DNA from: Anthoceros angustus
Taxonomy: Eukaryota > Streptophyta > Anthocerotopsida > Anthocerotales > Anthocerotaceae
Assembly: GCA_010909165.1 (NCBI GenBank)
Contig: MU008162.1
Coordinates: forward strand, 2,167,601-2,231,600
Direction: 5' to 3'
DNA length: 64,000 nucleotides
Made by a program: the position numbers and the translations under genes. Under the pieces are notes generated by a model that saw only the letters and a program-made list of their open reading frames with translations, was not told the DNA's origin and searched no databases. Positions within the stretch are counted from its first letter, which is position 1. The number at the start of each line of letters is the position of its first letter. Shown here one piece after another: positions 24,289 through 38,254 of this stretch.

Positions 24289-27200
24289 ACCGCAAACCTA
24301 ATAGTACGTTCTAAGAAATTCCCAAAGGCCCGAACGACTAGCGAGTTGGAAGGGCTAAACTACATGCTGTCTATTTGGAGCCCGCCGAACGCCTTAGGGC
24401 AACGGAATCCCATCCCACAACATTGCGGCTTCACTCGTTTGTATCCTAGTTCGTGTAACGACAGGCCACCAGTGCTACACATGGGTGTTTCAAATTGGCA
24501 TCGTGAGTGGAACCGACCGTCATGAGGATTTATGAAGGTGTCCGTGTATGGCAACATCAGCAAAATCCAAGGTCACCTTGGTCGGGCAAAATCCAAGGTC
24601 ACCTTTACGCAGCAAAAGAAAATCCAAGGTCACCTTATCGCGAGCAAAATCCAAGGTCACCTTGCTGCAACACAAGCTCAAATTGGGCTTCAAGGGTCTT
24701 ACTAGCCATTGGCAAGGTCATCCAAACCATCATGCAACAAAACCAACAAGTTTCTACCGCACCCAAGTTAAGATTTTGAGCAGAAAAAAAGGTTGGAGAC
24801 CCAAGGAACAATGTTTCTTTTGCCTCTTCACAAATTAGATGCAATTGATAATTTGGGGCTGCAGCTTACTAGTATCTCCACGCCCAGCCCCATTGTGTTC
24901 ATGTCGGAGTGAAACCGGAGAAGTGTTCAAAATTCTTCGGATCTTGCTAACTGCAATCAGAACTCCTTCTTGCATCCGGTATGGCCCGACCATCCCAAGT
25001 GGCTAGGCCCTTCTCCGCCAACACTCCATCATACCCGGGAGAATTCCTGGCGACTACGATCGCGACCGGGCCTATCCGCGGACCCCGAGACATTCGCCAA
25101 GAACAGGAGTTGAGGTGATCCACATCATGGGCTATGCCGTGGAGTGACAGTGCGTCTGTGGCCGTGACACTACAAATCGGTCCGAAATGCCCAAATCCGA
25201 TCGGAGCTTGGAACATCTCTCGGTTCTTCCTCATCTTTCGATTTGAGGAATCCTCGTAGGACGTTGACTTGAGACACGAGATAGACTTGCTCGGCACATT
25301 TGTAACTATTTATTTTACAAAGCGCAGAGTTTATCGAAAAAGAGAGGCTATATATGTGGTATATGGGTTCGCTAATTATCGTATTCAAAAGTAATCGTGT
25401 GATTACCTATAGATGTTATGCACTCTTCAAGGCTATAATTCCAACCTTTCATAGAGCTTATTTGGTTGATCGTATAATCATAATAATCCAAGATAAAGTC
25501 TTATTCTTTATCTTTCATTTGACTTACGAGGACAAAAGCCAATCCAAGACAAAGTTATGGGTCTTTTGAACTGCTTGTAATCTTCCACTTGACTTACAAG
25601 AACAAATTATTATGAAGTATATGAGTAATGTCAAGCATGGCAAAATTGGAAGTATGTTCCAAAACTCACACTTTGCACATTAACATATGGGGATTTATGA
25701 ATGGAGATCCAAATACGTAAATCATGGCTTATCAAATATTATTATCACTTCCACATCTTGTGACATCCATTGTTCTCTATTGCCTCTATGAAGTCAACTT
25801 TAGACCCTACCATGATGAGATGCTAATTAGTAATAAAGTTTTAGTTGACGAAGATAGAGTCAAAGATATGGTTGAAAGTCTCAATGAGCTTTATGTATGG
25901 TCAAATCTCCCAAAAGTTCAAGACATTATCACCTTTGAAAAGGAAGTCACATATGAAGAATTTGTGTATCCACCGTAGAATAATGTTTCGTGGTCACATA
26001 CAAGCAAGCATGCATGGAAAGGACGATATATGCCCATTATAACTCTTGGACTAGGAATAATGAAATCTTGAATCAAGAATGCCCCCATGAAACCATTCCA
26101 CAAGCTATGCCATGAAACTCAGATACTTCCTCCTCTAGCCGCTCTAGAGTCCCGAGTCCCGGCAGCGTGTCGTGGCCATGGATACAACAAATAAGTCCTA
26201 TATATTTCAGCAATATTAATTCCAGCTTATGGAGAAGACACTGGATTCCAGCTGTGATGTGGAGAAGAGCCTCGATTCCACTGTTGTGGAGAAGATGATC
26301 CTCGATTCCATTATTGCGGAGAAGACACTTCGACTCTAGTCACCCGTGGAGAAGACACTTCGACTCTAGTCGTCACCGGAGAAGACGCTTCTTGATAGAG
26401 TGCATGCCATGGCCATGGATACGATAAATTAGTCCATTAACGCTCTAGATCCGATCGAAGCTTGGAGCCTCTACCGTGGGCCATGGATACGACAAATTAG
26501 TCAAGTAATGTCTAGATGCGATCAAAGCTTGGAGCCTCTTGGGTTCTTCCGCCATTCGATCTAAGTAATGCTGTAAGGACATTCTCTTGAGAGACCGAAA
26601 AGGACGTGTTGGGCACGCTTTGTAACTTTTATTTTATAAAGCCTTAAATTTATTAAAAACAAAAGAGGATATGTTGTAAATCGATAAGATAATTATTGCA
26701 ATCGATGTGCATCCTTGTAGAATAATGCTTTATAGTCACGTATAAGCAAGATCGAAGGGACCATAAAAATATTCAAGGTGAGGGCAATGGAGTCACCATC
26801 CAATAGTTTAAGCAAAGAATTTCGGAACTAATGTAGTTACCATCAAATGGTCTAAGATAGGCGTAAGATTGGCTCAAGATAGCGAGATATTTCTAAGGCG
26901 AGGACGATGAAGTCACCATCAAATGTTTTAAGCAAAGAATTTCGCTAATCACAGTAGATAGTTACCATTAAATGATGGCTCAAGATAGTGAGACTTTAAC
27001 GGAAGATCTTCCCACTTGATGCCTCCCAATGCTACGAGTGGCTCAACGTCGGAAGAAAATATTAAAACCAATACCTCAACCTTTGATACGTGAACGTAGG
27101 AGAAGAAGAAAAGACACTTACTTAACCCTTAAGACACAATCTCTATTTAGCCTCCAAGCGATTGAGAAAATGTATTACTTCATTTACCCATTCGTGGTAT

Positions 27201-28428
27201 TATGTGACTTCATGGCTCCCGCCTCCAAAAATTTGAGAACGACATTTTACTTTACCCATTGGTGGCATCATTGGACTTCATGGAGTGACATCTCTCATCG
27301 CTCCCATCTTTTGTCTTTGCTTCTCATATCATTTTCCTTTTTGTAAATAGATAAGAATCATTTTACTTTGCTTTTGATACCACTTTCGCTACAAAGCTTG
27401 AAGAGGACATAGTAATATTAAAATATTCAATGAAACATATAGAATCAAGAAATTTATGTCTAATGCATCAACATCTATTCATCGGGCATAAGTCTAGTAT
27501 AGTCTGCTCATTGACCAAGGTGGTCCTTGGGTCCTATTTTAGATCGGCACTTAACGAGACCATCTGTCCTCGAAAAGAGGTGGATCTGGGACGTGGTCAA
27601 AAAATGCCTTGCTTCTTGTGATCATATTTGTGAATGGCACGTGAGTAGTACATATGGGAAGGTGAAAGTGAAGTTATCTACTAAAAGCTTTTCCTTTTGC
27701 TCCATCCTTATGGATAAACATGTCATGTATGAAGATCATACAAGCTTATCTTGTTAGAGAATTTGGAGACTTTATATGTAGATATTTCAAAGTGTAGAGA
27801 ATTTGGAGACTTTACATAGATATTTCAAAGTGCAAAGAATTTGGTATTGATATTTCAAAGTGTACATCAAGTCCCGCATCCGGAAGTTTAATGTTTGATA
27901 TGGAGTAGGCCCGTAGGGCACTAACAATCAAGGCGCATAAGGGCATGATTTATAATCCATGTGGCCATGGAGCTAGGAATGGATGCCACCCACCGAATCG
28001 ATCCGTCCCAAGGACGCCAAGACTGTGGAGTTCCAAGAACCAAGTCTGCATGCCACTCCTTGAAGGAGGACCACAAGAAGTATATCACCCATGAAGTCTC
28101 GTATGCCACTCCTTGAAGGGAGGACCACAAGAAGTATATCACCCATGTCAAAGCGTTGACCCCTAATTGACGGGCTTTTTCTAGGATCTTTTAATCGAAT
28201 AAATCTGAAAATTACCCTACTAAGCTACACATATTTTCACTCGATTATTGAGGACCTCGTTGAATTCTTGAGTTATTGCGGCTTAACTTGCCCGATCATG
28301 TCTCAGACGGAGTGCACTCCTCCTTCTTGAGTCCATGCACACATGACAACTATGCCACTATGACTGCCCCTCAAGCCCGCAATGAGTGTTCATCCTCGCC
28401 GCTTATGGAGGAGGCCTTCCGATCCTTG
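24289..28428 (+). repeat. Tandem repeat unit U8 (4,140 bp, full length)
   Basis: This is a complete copy. The palindromic minisatellite is at 24559-24664 with four cores, the ORF at 25724-25978 and the GGAGAAGAC minisatellite at 26229-26397. It is the last unit with TTCGATCTAAG in block B1 (about 26553). From U9 onward this reads TTCAATCTAAG. From U8 onward the ORF reads GACATTATC. Confidence 0.95.
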
Positions 28429-31400
28429 ACTCGCAAACCTAATAGTACGCTCTAAGAAATTCCCAAAGGCCCGAACGACTAGCGAGTTGGAAGGCTAAAC
28501 TACATGCTGTCTATTTGGCCAGCATGAACGCCTTAGGGCAATGGAATCCCATCCCACAACATTGCGGCTTCACTCGTTTGTATCCTAGTTCGCAGTAACG
28601 ACAGGCCACCATACACATGGGTGTTTCAAATTGGCATCGGAGTAGTGGAACCAATCCATGAGGATTTATGAAGGTGTCCGATGGCAACATCAGCAAAATC
28701 CAAGGTCACCTTATCGCAGAAGAAGAAAATCCAAGGTCACCTTATCGCAGAAGAAAATCCAAGGTCACCTTGTCGCAGACAAAATCCAAGGTCACAGCAA
28801 AGAAAATCCAAGGTCACCTTTGCTGCAACACAAGCTCAAATTGGGCTTCAAGGGTCTTACTAGCCATTGGCAAGGTCATCCAAACCACCGCAACAAAACC
28901 AACAAGTTTCTACCGCACCCAAGTTAAGATTTTGAGCGTAAAATAGGTTGGAGACCCAAGGAACAATGTTTCTTTGCCTCTTCACAAATTAGATGCAATT
29001 GATAATTTGGGGCTGCAGCTTACTAGTATCTCCAGCCCCCACCGTTGTGTTATATGAAAACCGGAGAAGTGTTCAAAATTCTTCCGGATCTTGCTAACTG
29101 CACAGAACTCCTTCTTGCATCCGTGCCTCGACCATCCCCAAGTGGCTAGGCCCCTTCTCCGCCAACACTCCATCATACCAAGGGAGAATTCTCGACACGA
29201 CCGCGACAGCCTGGGCCTATCCGGACCCCGAGACATTCGCCAAGAATGTGGAGTTGGAGGTGATCCATGATCATGGGCTATGTGGAGTGACGTGCGTGCG
29301 TGGACATAATCGTCCAGAAATGCCCAACCGATCGGAGCTTGGAACATCTCGGTTCTTCCTCATCTTCGATTTGAGGAATCCTCGAGGACGTTGACTTGAG
29401 ACACCGAGATAGGACTTGCTCGGCACATTTGTAACTATTTATTTTACAAAGCGCAGAAGTTTATCGAAAAAGAGAGGCTATATATGTGGTATATGGGTTC
29501 GCTAATTATCGATTCAAAAGTAATCGTGTGATTACCTATAGATGTTCTGCACTCTTCAAGGCTATAATTCCAACCTTTCATAGAGCTTATTTGGTTGATC
29601 GCTAATCATAATAATCCAAGATAAAGTCTTATTCTTTATCTTTCATTTGACTTACGAGGACAAAAGCCAATCCAAGACAAAGTTATGGGTCTTTTGAATG
29701 CTTGTAATCTTCCACTTGACTTACAAGAACAAATTATTATGAAGTATATGAGTAATGTCAAGCATGGCAAAATTGGAAGTATGTTCCAAAACTCACACTT
29801 TGCACATTAACATATGGGGATTTATGAATGGAGATCCAAATACGTAAATCATGGCTTATCAAATATTATTATCACTTCCACATCTTGTGACATCCATTGT
29901 TCTCTATTGCCTCTATGAAGTCAACTTTAGACCCTACCATGATGAGATGCTAATTAGTAATAAAGTTTTAGTTGACGAAGATAGAGTCAAAGATATGGTT
30001 GAAAGTCTCAATGAGCTTTATGTATGGTCAAATCTCCCAAAAGTTCAAGACATTATCACCTTTGAAAAGGAAGTCACATATGAAGAATTTGTGTATCCAC
30101 CGTAGAATAATGTTTCGTGGTCACATACAAGCAAGCATGCATGGAAAGGGACGATATATGCCCATTATAACTCTTGGACTAGGAATAATGAAATCTTGAA
30201 TCAAGAATGCCCCCATGAAACCATTCCACAAGCTATGCCATGAAACTCAGATACTTCCTTGCCTCTCTAGCCGCTCTAGAGTCCCGAGTCCCGGCAACAG
30301 GTGTGGGCCATGGATACAACAAATAAGTCCTATATATTTCGTAGCAATATTAATTCCAGCTTACATGGAGAAGACACTTCGATTCCAGTCACTGTATGTG
30401 GAGAAGATGCCTCGATTCCACTGCTCGTTGTGGAGAAGATGATCCCGATTCCAAATGTCACTGTGGAGAAGACACTTCTCGACTCTAGTCGTCAGTGGAG
30501 AAGACACTTCTCGACTCTAGTTGCTCAGTGGAGAAGACGCTTCTTGATAGAGTGCATGCCATGGCCATGGATACGATAAATTAGTCCATTAACGTCTAGA
30601 TCCGATCAAGCTTGGAGCCCTCTACCGTGGCCATGGATACGACAAATTAGTCAAGTAATGTCTAGATGCGATCAAAGCTTGAGCCTCTTGGGTTCTTCCG
30701 CCATTCAATCTAAGTAATCCGTAAGGACATTCTCTTGAGAGACCGAGTAAGGACGTGTTGGGCACGCTTTGTAACTTTTATTTTATAAAGCCTTAAATTT
30801 ATTAAAACAAAAGAGGATATGTTGTAAATCGATAAGATAATTATTGCAATCGATGTGCATCCTTGTAGAATAATGCTTTATCGTCACGTATAAGCAAGAT
30901 CGAAGGGACCATAAAAATATTTCCAAGGTGAGGCAATGGAGTCACCATCCAATAGTTTAAGCAAAGAATTTCAAGGCGTAACCACGAGTTACCATCAAAT
31001 GGTCTAAGATAGGCGTAAGATTGGCTCAAGATAGCGAGATATTTCTAAGGCGAGGACGATGAAGTCACCATCAAATGTTTTAAGCAAAGAATTTCAAGGC
31101 AGAACCGCAGAGATAGTTACCATTAAATGATGGCTCAAGATAGTGAGACTTTAACGAAGATCTTCCCACTTGACAGTCTCCCAATGCTACGTAGTGGCTC
31201 AATGCTGGGAAGAAAATATAAAAACCAATACCTCAACCTTTTGATACGTAACGTAGAAGAAGAAAAGACACTTACTTAACCCTTAAGACACAATCCCACG
31301 AGTCTCAAGCGATTGAGAAAATGTATTACTTCATTTACCCATTCGTGGTATTATGTGACTTCATGGCGCCTCCAAAAATTTGAGAAACGTATTACTTTAC

Positions 31401-33150
31401 CCATTGGTGGCATCGTTGGACTTCATGGAGTGACATCCTCCTTCCCATCTTTTGTCTTTGCTTCTCATATCATTTTCCTTTTTGTAAATAGATAAGAATC
31501 ATTTTACTTTGCTTTTGATACCACTTTCGCTACAAAGCTTGGAAGAGGACATAGTAATATTAAAATATTCAATGAAACATATAGAATCAAGAAATTTATG
31601 TCTAATGCATCAACATCTATTCATCGGGCATAAGTCTAGTATAGTCTGCTCATTGACCGGTGGTCCTTGGGTCCTATTTTAGATCGGCACTTAACAGACC
31701 GTCTAGTCCCAAAAGAGGGCAGGATCGGGCCCGGACGTGGTCAAAAATGCCTTGCTTCGTATCATATTTGTGAATGGTGAGTAGTACATATGGGAAGGTG
31801 AAAGTGAAGTTATCTACTAAAAGCTTTTCCTTTTGCTCCATCCTTATGGATAAACATGTCATGTATGAAGATCATACGAAGCTTACCTCCATTGAGAAAA
31901 TGTATTACTTCATTTACCCATTCGTGGTATTATGTGACTTCATGGCTCGCCTCCAAAAATTTGAGAAACGACATTACTACTTTACCCATTGGTGGCATCG
32001 TTGGACTTCATGGAGTGACATCTCTCATGCTTCCCATCTTTTGTCTTTGCTTCTCATATCATTTTCCTTTTTGTAAATAGATAAGAATCATTTTACTTTG
32101 CTTTTGATACCACTTTCGCTACAAAGCTTGGAAGAGGACATAGTAATATTAAAATATTCAATGAAACATATAGAATCAAGAAATTTATGTCTAATGCATC
32201 AACATCTATTCATCGGGCATAAGTCTAGTATAGTCTGCTCATTGACCAGAGTGGTCCTTGGGTCCTATTTTAGATCGGCACTTAACTCTAGAGCACCGTC
32301 TCCTCAAAAAGAGGGCAGGATCGGGACGTGGTCAAAAATGCCTTGCTTCATCATATTTGTGAATGGCACCGTAGTAGTACATATGGGAAGGTGAAAGTGA
32401 AGTTATCTACTAAAAGCTTTTCCTTTTGCTCCATCCTTATGGATAAACATGTCATGTATGAAGATCATCAAGCTTATCTTGTTAGAGAATTTGGAGACTT
32501 TATATGTAGATATTTCAAAGTGTAGAGAATTTGGAGACTTTACATAGATATTTCAAAGTGCAAAGAATTTGGTATTGATATTTCAAAGTGTACATCAAGT
32601 CCACGGAAGTTTAATGTTTGATATGGAGTAGGCTGAGGGCACTAACAATCGCGCATAAGGGCATGATTTATAATCCATGTCCATGGAGCTAGGAATGGAT
32701 GCCACCCACCAGTAATCGATCCGCCCCAAGGACGCTTTCAAGACTGTGGAGTTCCAAAGGAACTAAGTCTCGATGCCACTCCTTGAAGGAGGACCACAAG
32801 AAGTATATCACCCATGAAGTCTCGATGCCACTCCTTGAAGGGAGGACCACAAGAAGTATATCACCCATGTCAAAGCGTTGACCCCTAATTGACGGGCTTT
32901 TTCTAGGATCTTTTAATCGAATAAATCTGAAAATTACCCTACTAAGCTACACATATTTTCACTTCGATTGAGGACCTCGTTGAATTCTTGAGTTATTGCG
33001 TGCTTAACTTGCCCCGATCATGTCTCGACGGGAGTGCACTCCTCCTTCTTGAGTCCATGCACACATGACAACTATGCCACTATGACCGCCCTCAAGCCCG
33101 CAATGAGTGTTCATCCTCGCCGCTTATGGAGGAGGCCTTCCCGATCCTTG
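28429..33150 (+). repeat. Tandem repeat unit U9 with 579-bp internal duplication (4,722 bp)
   Basis: The palindromic minisatellite is at 28692-28821 (five cores), the ORF at 29851-30105 and the GGAGAAGAC minisatellite at 30365-30550. At about 31881-31890 the text changes from GATCATACGAAGCTTA to CCTCCATTGAGAAAATG. This steps back 579 bp and repeats the 72-bp pair and second-ORF segment (first copy from 31312, second from 31891). AGCTT is shared at the join. It is the first unit with TTCAATCTAAG. Confidence 0.93.
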
Positions 33151-36100
33151 ACCGCAAACCTATTAGCACGCCTAAGAAATTCCCAAAGGCCCCGAACGAC
33201 CACAGTTGGAAGGGGCTAAACCATGCCGCCTATTTGGCCAGCCCGAACGCCTTAGGGCAACGGAATCCCATCCCACAACATTGCGGCTTCACTCGTTTGT
33301 ATCCTAGTTCGCAGTAACTATTGTGGCCACCAAAGCTACACATGGGTGTTTCAAATTGGCATGGAGTAGTGGAACCGACCGTCATGAGGATTTATGAAGG
33401 TGTCCGCGTGGCAACATCGGCAAAATCCAAGGTCACCTTGGTGCAGAAAATCCAAGGTCACCTTGTGCAGAAGAAAATCCAAGGTCACCTTGGCTGCAAA
33501 ATCCAAGGTCCTGTGACAAAATCCAAGGTCACCTTTTGCTGCAACACAAGCTCAAATTGGGCTTCAAGGGTCTTACTAGCCATTGGCAAGGTCATCCAAA
33601 CCACTTGCCAACAAAACCAACAAGTTTCTACACCAAGTTAAGATTTTGAGCGGAAAATAGGTTGGAGACCCAAGGAACAATGTTTCTTTTGCCTCTTCAC
33701 AAATTAGATGCAATTGATAATTTGGGGCTGCGCTTACTAGTATCTCCACGCCCACGTTGTGTTCATAAGCTAGGAGTGAAAACCGGATAAGTGTTCAAAA
33801 TTCTTCGGATCTTGCTAATGCCTGTAGAACTCCTTCTTTGCATCCGGTATGGCCTCGACCATCCCAAGTGGCTAGGCCCCTTCTCCGCCAACACTCCATC
33901 ATACAGGAGAATTCCCGCGACTACGACGGCGGGCCTATCCATGACCCCGAGACATTCGCCAAGAAGGAGTTGAGGTGATCCATGCTGCGGGCTATCGTGG
34001 AGTGGCAGCGTGCCGGGGACACTAAATCGGTCCAAATGCCCAAATCCGATCGGAGCTTGGAACATCTGGTTCTTCCTCATCTTCGATTTGAGGAATCCTC
34101 GTAGGGCGTTGACTTGAGACACCGAGATAGGACTTGCTCGGCACATTTGTAACTATTTATTTTACAAAGCGCAGAGTTTATCGAAAAAGAGAGGCTATAT
34201 ATGTGGTATATGGGTTCGCTAATTATCGTATTCAAAAGTAATCGTGTGATTACCTATAGATGTTATGCACTCTTCAAGGCTATAATTCCAACCTTTCATA
34301 GAGCTTATTTGGTTGATCGTGAATCATAATAATCCAAGATAAAGTCTTATTCTTTATCTTTCATTTGACTTACGAGGACAAAAGCCAATCCAAGACAAAG
34401 TTATGGGTCTTTTAATCTTTGTAATCTTCCACTTGACTTACAAGAACAAAATCCAAGGTCACCTTGCAGCAGCAAAATCCAAGGTCACCTTGCTGCAACA
34501 CAAGCTCAAATTGGGCTTCAAGGGTCTTACTAGCCATTGGCAAGGTCATCCAAACCACCGCCGCAACAAAACCAACAAGTTTCTACCTGCACCCAAGTTA
34601 AGATTTTGAGCGGAAAATAGGTTGGAGACCCAAGGAACAATGTTTCTTTTGCCTCTTCACAAATTAGATGCAATTGATAATTTGGGGCTGCAATTACTAG
34701 TATCTCCACGCCCACCTGTTGTGTTCATGTTTGAGTGAAAACCGGATAAGTGTTCAAAATTCTTCCGGATCTTGCTAATCTGCACAGAGAACTCCTTCTG
34801 CATCCGTATGGCCTCGACCATCCCAAGTGGCTAGGCCCCTTCTCCGCCAACACTCCATCATACCCGGGAGAATTTCGGCGACTACGACGCGACGGCCTAT
34901 CCATGGGACCCCGAGACATTCGCCAAGCAGGAGTTGAGGTGATCCACATCATGGGCTATGCAGTGGAGTGAGCGTGCCGTGGCTGGACATTAAATCGGGT
35001 CCAAATGCCCAAATCCGATCGGAGCTTGGAACATCTGGTTCTTCCTCATCTTCGATTTGAGGAATCCTCGTGAGGACGTTGACTTGAGACACGAGATAGG
35101 ACTTGCTCGGCACATTTGTAACTATTTATTTTACAAAGCGCAGAGTTTATCGAAAAAGAGAGGCTATATATGTGGTATATGGGTTCGCTAATTATCGTAT
35201 TCAAAAGTAATCGTGTGATTACCTATAGATGTTCGCACTCTTCAAGGCTATAATTCCAACCTTTCATAGAGCTTATTTGGTTGATCGTGAATCATAATAA
35301 TCCAAGATAAAGTCTTATTCTTTATCTTTCATTTGACTTACGAGGACAAAAGCCAATCCAAGACAAAGTTATGGGTCTTTTGAACTGCTTTGTAATCTTC
35401 CACTTGACTTACAAGAACAAATTATTATGAAGTATATGAGTAATGTCAAGCATGGCAAAATTGGAAGTATGTTCCAAAACTCACACTTTGCACATTAACA
35501 TATGGGGATTTATGAATGGAGATCCAAATACGTAAATCATGGCTTATCAAATATTATTATCACTTCCACATCTTGTGACATCCATTGTTCTCTATTGCCT
35601 CTATGAAGTCAACTTTAGACCCTACCATGATGAGATGCTAATTAGTAATAAAGTTTTAGTTGACGAAGATAGAGTCAAAGATATGGTTGAAAGTCTCAAT
35701 GAGCTTTATGTATGGTCAAATCTCCCAAAAGTTCAAGACATTATCACCTTTGAAAAGGAAGTCACATATGAAGAATTTGTGTATCCAATCGAGAATAATG
35801 TTTCGTGGTCACATACAAGCAAGCATGCATGGAAAGGGACGATATATGCCCATTATAACTCTTGGACTAGAATAATGAAATCTTGAATCAAGAATGCCCC
35901 CATGAAACCATTCCACAAGCTATGCCATGAAACCTCAGATACTTCCTTGCCTCTAGCCGGCTCTAGAGTCCCGAGTCCCGGCAGGTGGTCGGCCATGGAT
36001 ACAACAAATAAGTCCTATATATTTCAGAGCAATATTAATTCCACTGCATATGGAGAAGACACTTCGATTCCACCGTCAGATGTGGAGAAGAGCCTCGATT

Positions 36101-38254
36101 CCAAATGCTCGTGGAGAAGATGATCCTCGATTCCACCTACTGCGGGAGAAGACACTTCGACTCTACCGTCACTGTGGAGAAGACACTTCCTCGACTCTAG
36201 TTGCTCGTGGAGAAGACGCTTCTTGATAGAGTGCATGCCATGGCCATGGATACGATAAATTAGTCCATTAACGCCTAGATCCGATCGAAGCTTGGAGCCT
36301 CTACCGTGGCCATGGATACGACAAATTAGTCAAGTAATGTCTAGATGCGATCAAAGCTTGGAGCCTCTTGGCCCTTCCGCCATTCAATCTAAGTAATGTC
36401 AGAAGGACATTCTCTTGAGAGAGTAAGGACGTGTTGGGCACGTTTGTAACTTTTATTTTATAAAGCCTTAAATTTATTAAAACAAAAGAGGATATGTTGT
36501 AAATCGATAAGATAATTATTGCAATCGATGTGCATCCTTGTAGAATAATGCTTTATAGTCACGTATAAGCAAGATCGTAAAGGGACCATAAAAATATTTC
36601 CAAGGTGAGGGCAATGGAGTCACCATCCAATAGTTTAAGCAAAGAATTTCAAGCAAGCGTAACAGAGTTACCATCAAATGGTCTAAGATAGGCGTAAGAT
36701 TGGCTCAAGATAGCGAGATATTTCTAAGGCGAGGACGATGAAGTCACCATCAAATGTTTTAAGCAAAGAATTTCAAGGCGTAACCAGAGATAGTTACCAT
36801 TAAATGATGGCTCAAGATAGTGAGACTTTAACGGAAGATCTTCCCACTTGACAGCCTCCCAATGCTACGTAGTGGCTCAATGTCAAAGAAAATATTAAAA
36901 CCAATACCTCAACCTTTTGATACGTAACGAGAGAAGAAGAAAAGACACTTACTTAACCCTTAAGACACAATCCACGTAGCTGGGCCTCAAGCGATTGAGA
37001 AAATGTATTACTTCATTTACCCATTCGTGGTATTATGTGACTTCATGGCTCCCGCCTCCAAAAATTTGAGAAACGACACTTCATTTACCCATTGGTGGCA
37101 TCATTGGACTTCATGGAGTGACATCTCACTGTTCCCATCTTTTTGTCTTTGCTTCTCATATCATTTTCCTTTTTGTAAATAGATAAGAATCATTTTACTT
37201 TGCTTTTGATACCACTTTCGCTACAAAGCTTGGAAGAGGACATAGTAATATTAAAATATTCAATGAAACATATAGAATCAAGAAATTTATGTCTAATGCA
37301 TCAACATCTATTCATCGGGCATAAGTCTAGTATAGTCCTGCTCATTGACCAGGTGGTCCTTGGGTCCTATTTTAGATCGGCACTTAACGACCCGTCTGTC
37401 CCGAAAAAGAGGGCGTGGATCCTGGACGTGGTCAAAAATGCCTTGCTTCAGATCATATTTGTGAATGGCACGTGAGTAGTACATATGGGAAGGTGAAAGT
37501 GAAGTTATCTACTAAAAGCTTTTCCTTTTGCTCCATCCTTATGGATAAACATGTCATGTATGAAGATCATAAGCTTATCTTGTTAGAGAATTTGGAGACT
37601 TTATATGTAGATATTTCAAAGTGTAGAGAATTTGGAGACTTTACATAGATATTTCAAAGTGCAAAGAATTTGGTATTGATATTTCAAAGTGTACATCAAG
37701 TCCCTGGAAGTTTAATGTTTGATATGGAGTAGGCCCGTGAGGGCACTAACAATCATGCATAAGGGCATGATTTATAATCCATGTGGCCATGGAGCTAGGA
37801 ATGGATGCCACCCACCCGAAAGTCGATCCGCCCCAAGGACGCTTTCAAGACTGTGGAGTTCCAGTGAACTAAGTCTCGCATGCCACTCCTTGAAGGAGGA
37901 CCACAAGTATATCACCCATGAAGTCTGCATGCCACTCCTTGAAGGGAGGACCACAAGAAGTATATCACCCATGTCAAAGCGTTGACCCCTAATTGACGGG
38001 CTTTTCTAGGATCTTTTAATCGAATAAATCTGAAAATTACCCTACTAAGCTACACATATTTTCACTCGATTATTGAGGACCTCGTTGAATTCTTGAGTTA
38101 TTGCGTTTAACTTGCCCCGATCATGTCTCGACGAGTGCACTCCTCCCTTCTTGAGTCCATGCACACATGACAACTATGCCACTATGACTGCCCCTCAAGC
38201 CCGCAATGAGTGTTCATCCTCGCCCGCTTATGGAGGAGGCCTTCCCGATCCTTG
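33151..38254 (+). repeat. Tandem repeat unit U10 with about 0.95-kb internal duplication (5,104 bp)
   Basis: The palindromic minisatellite is at 33420-33537 (five cores). At 34441-34450 the AT-rich segment breaks after CAAGAACAAA and continues as AATCCAAGGTCACC. The unit therefore steps back about 954 bp into the minisatellite, giving a second two-core array (34448-34492). The ORF is at 35539-35886 and the GGAGAAGAC minisatellite at 36050-36229. It is the first unit in which GGATAAGTG replaces GGAGAAGTG downstream of the minisatellite, and both internal copies show this (33785 and 34741). Confidence 0.93.
34448..34492 (+). repeat. Two-core palindromic minisatellite at the U10 internal duplication
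   Basis: Two cores of the AATCCAAGGTCACC type follow directly on AT-rich DNA that normally precedes the conserved ORF. This small array was created by the backward step in U10, which re-entered the minisatellite near its end. Confidence 0.88.
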
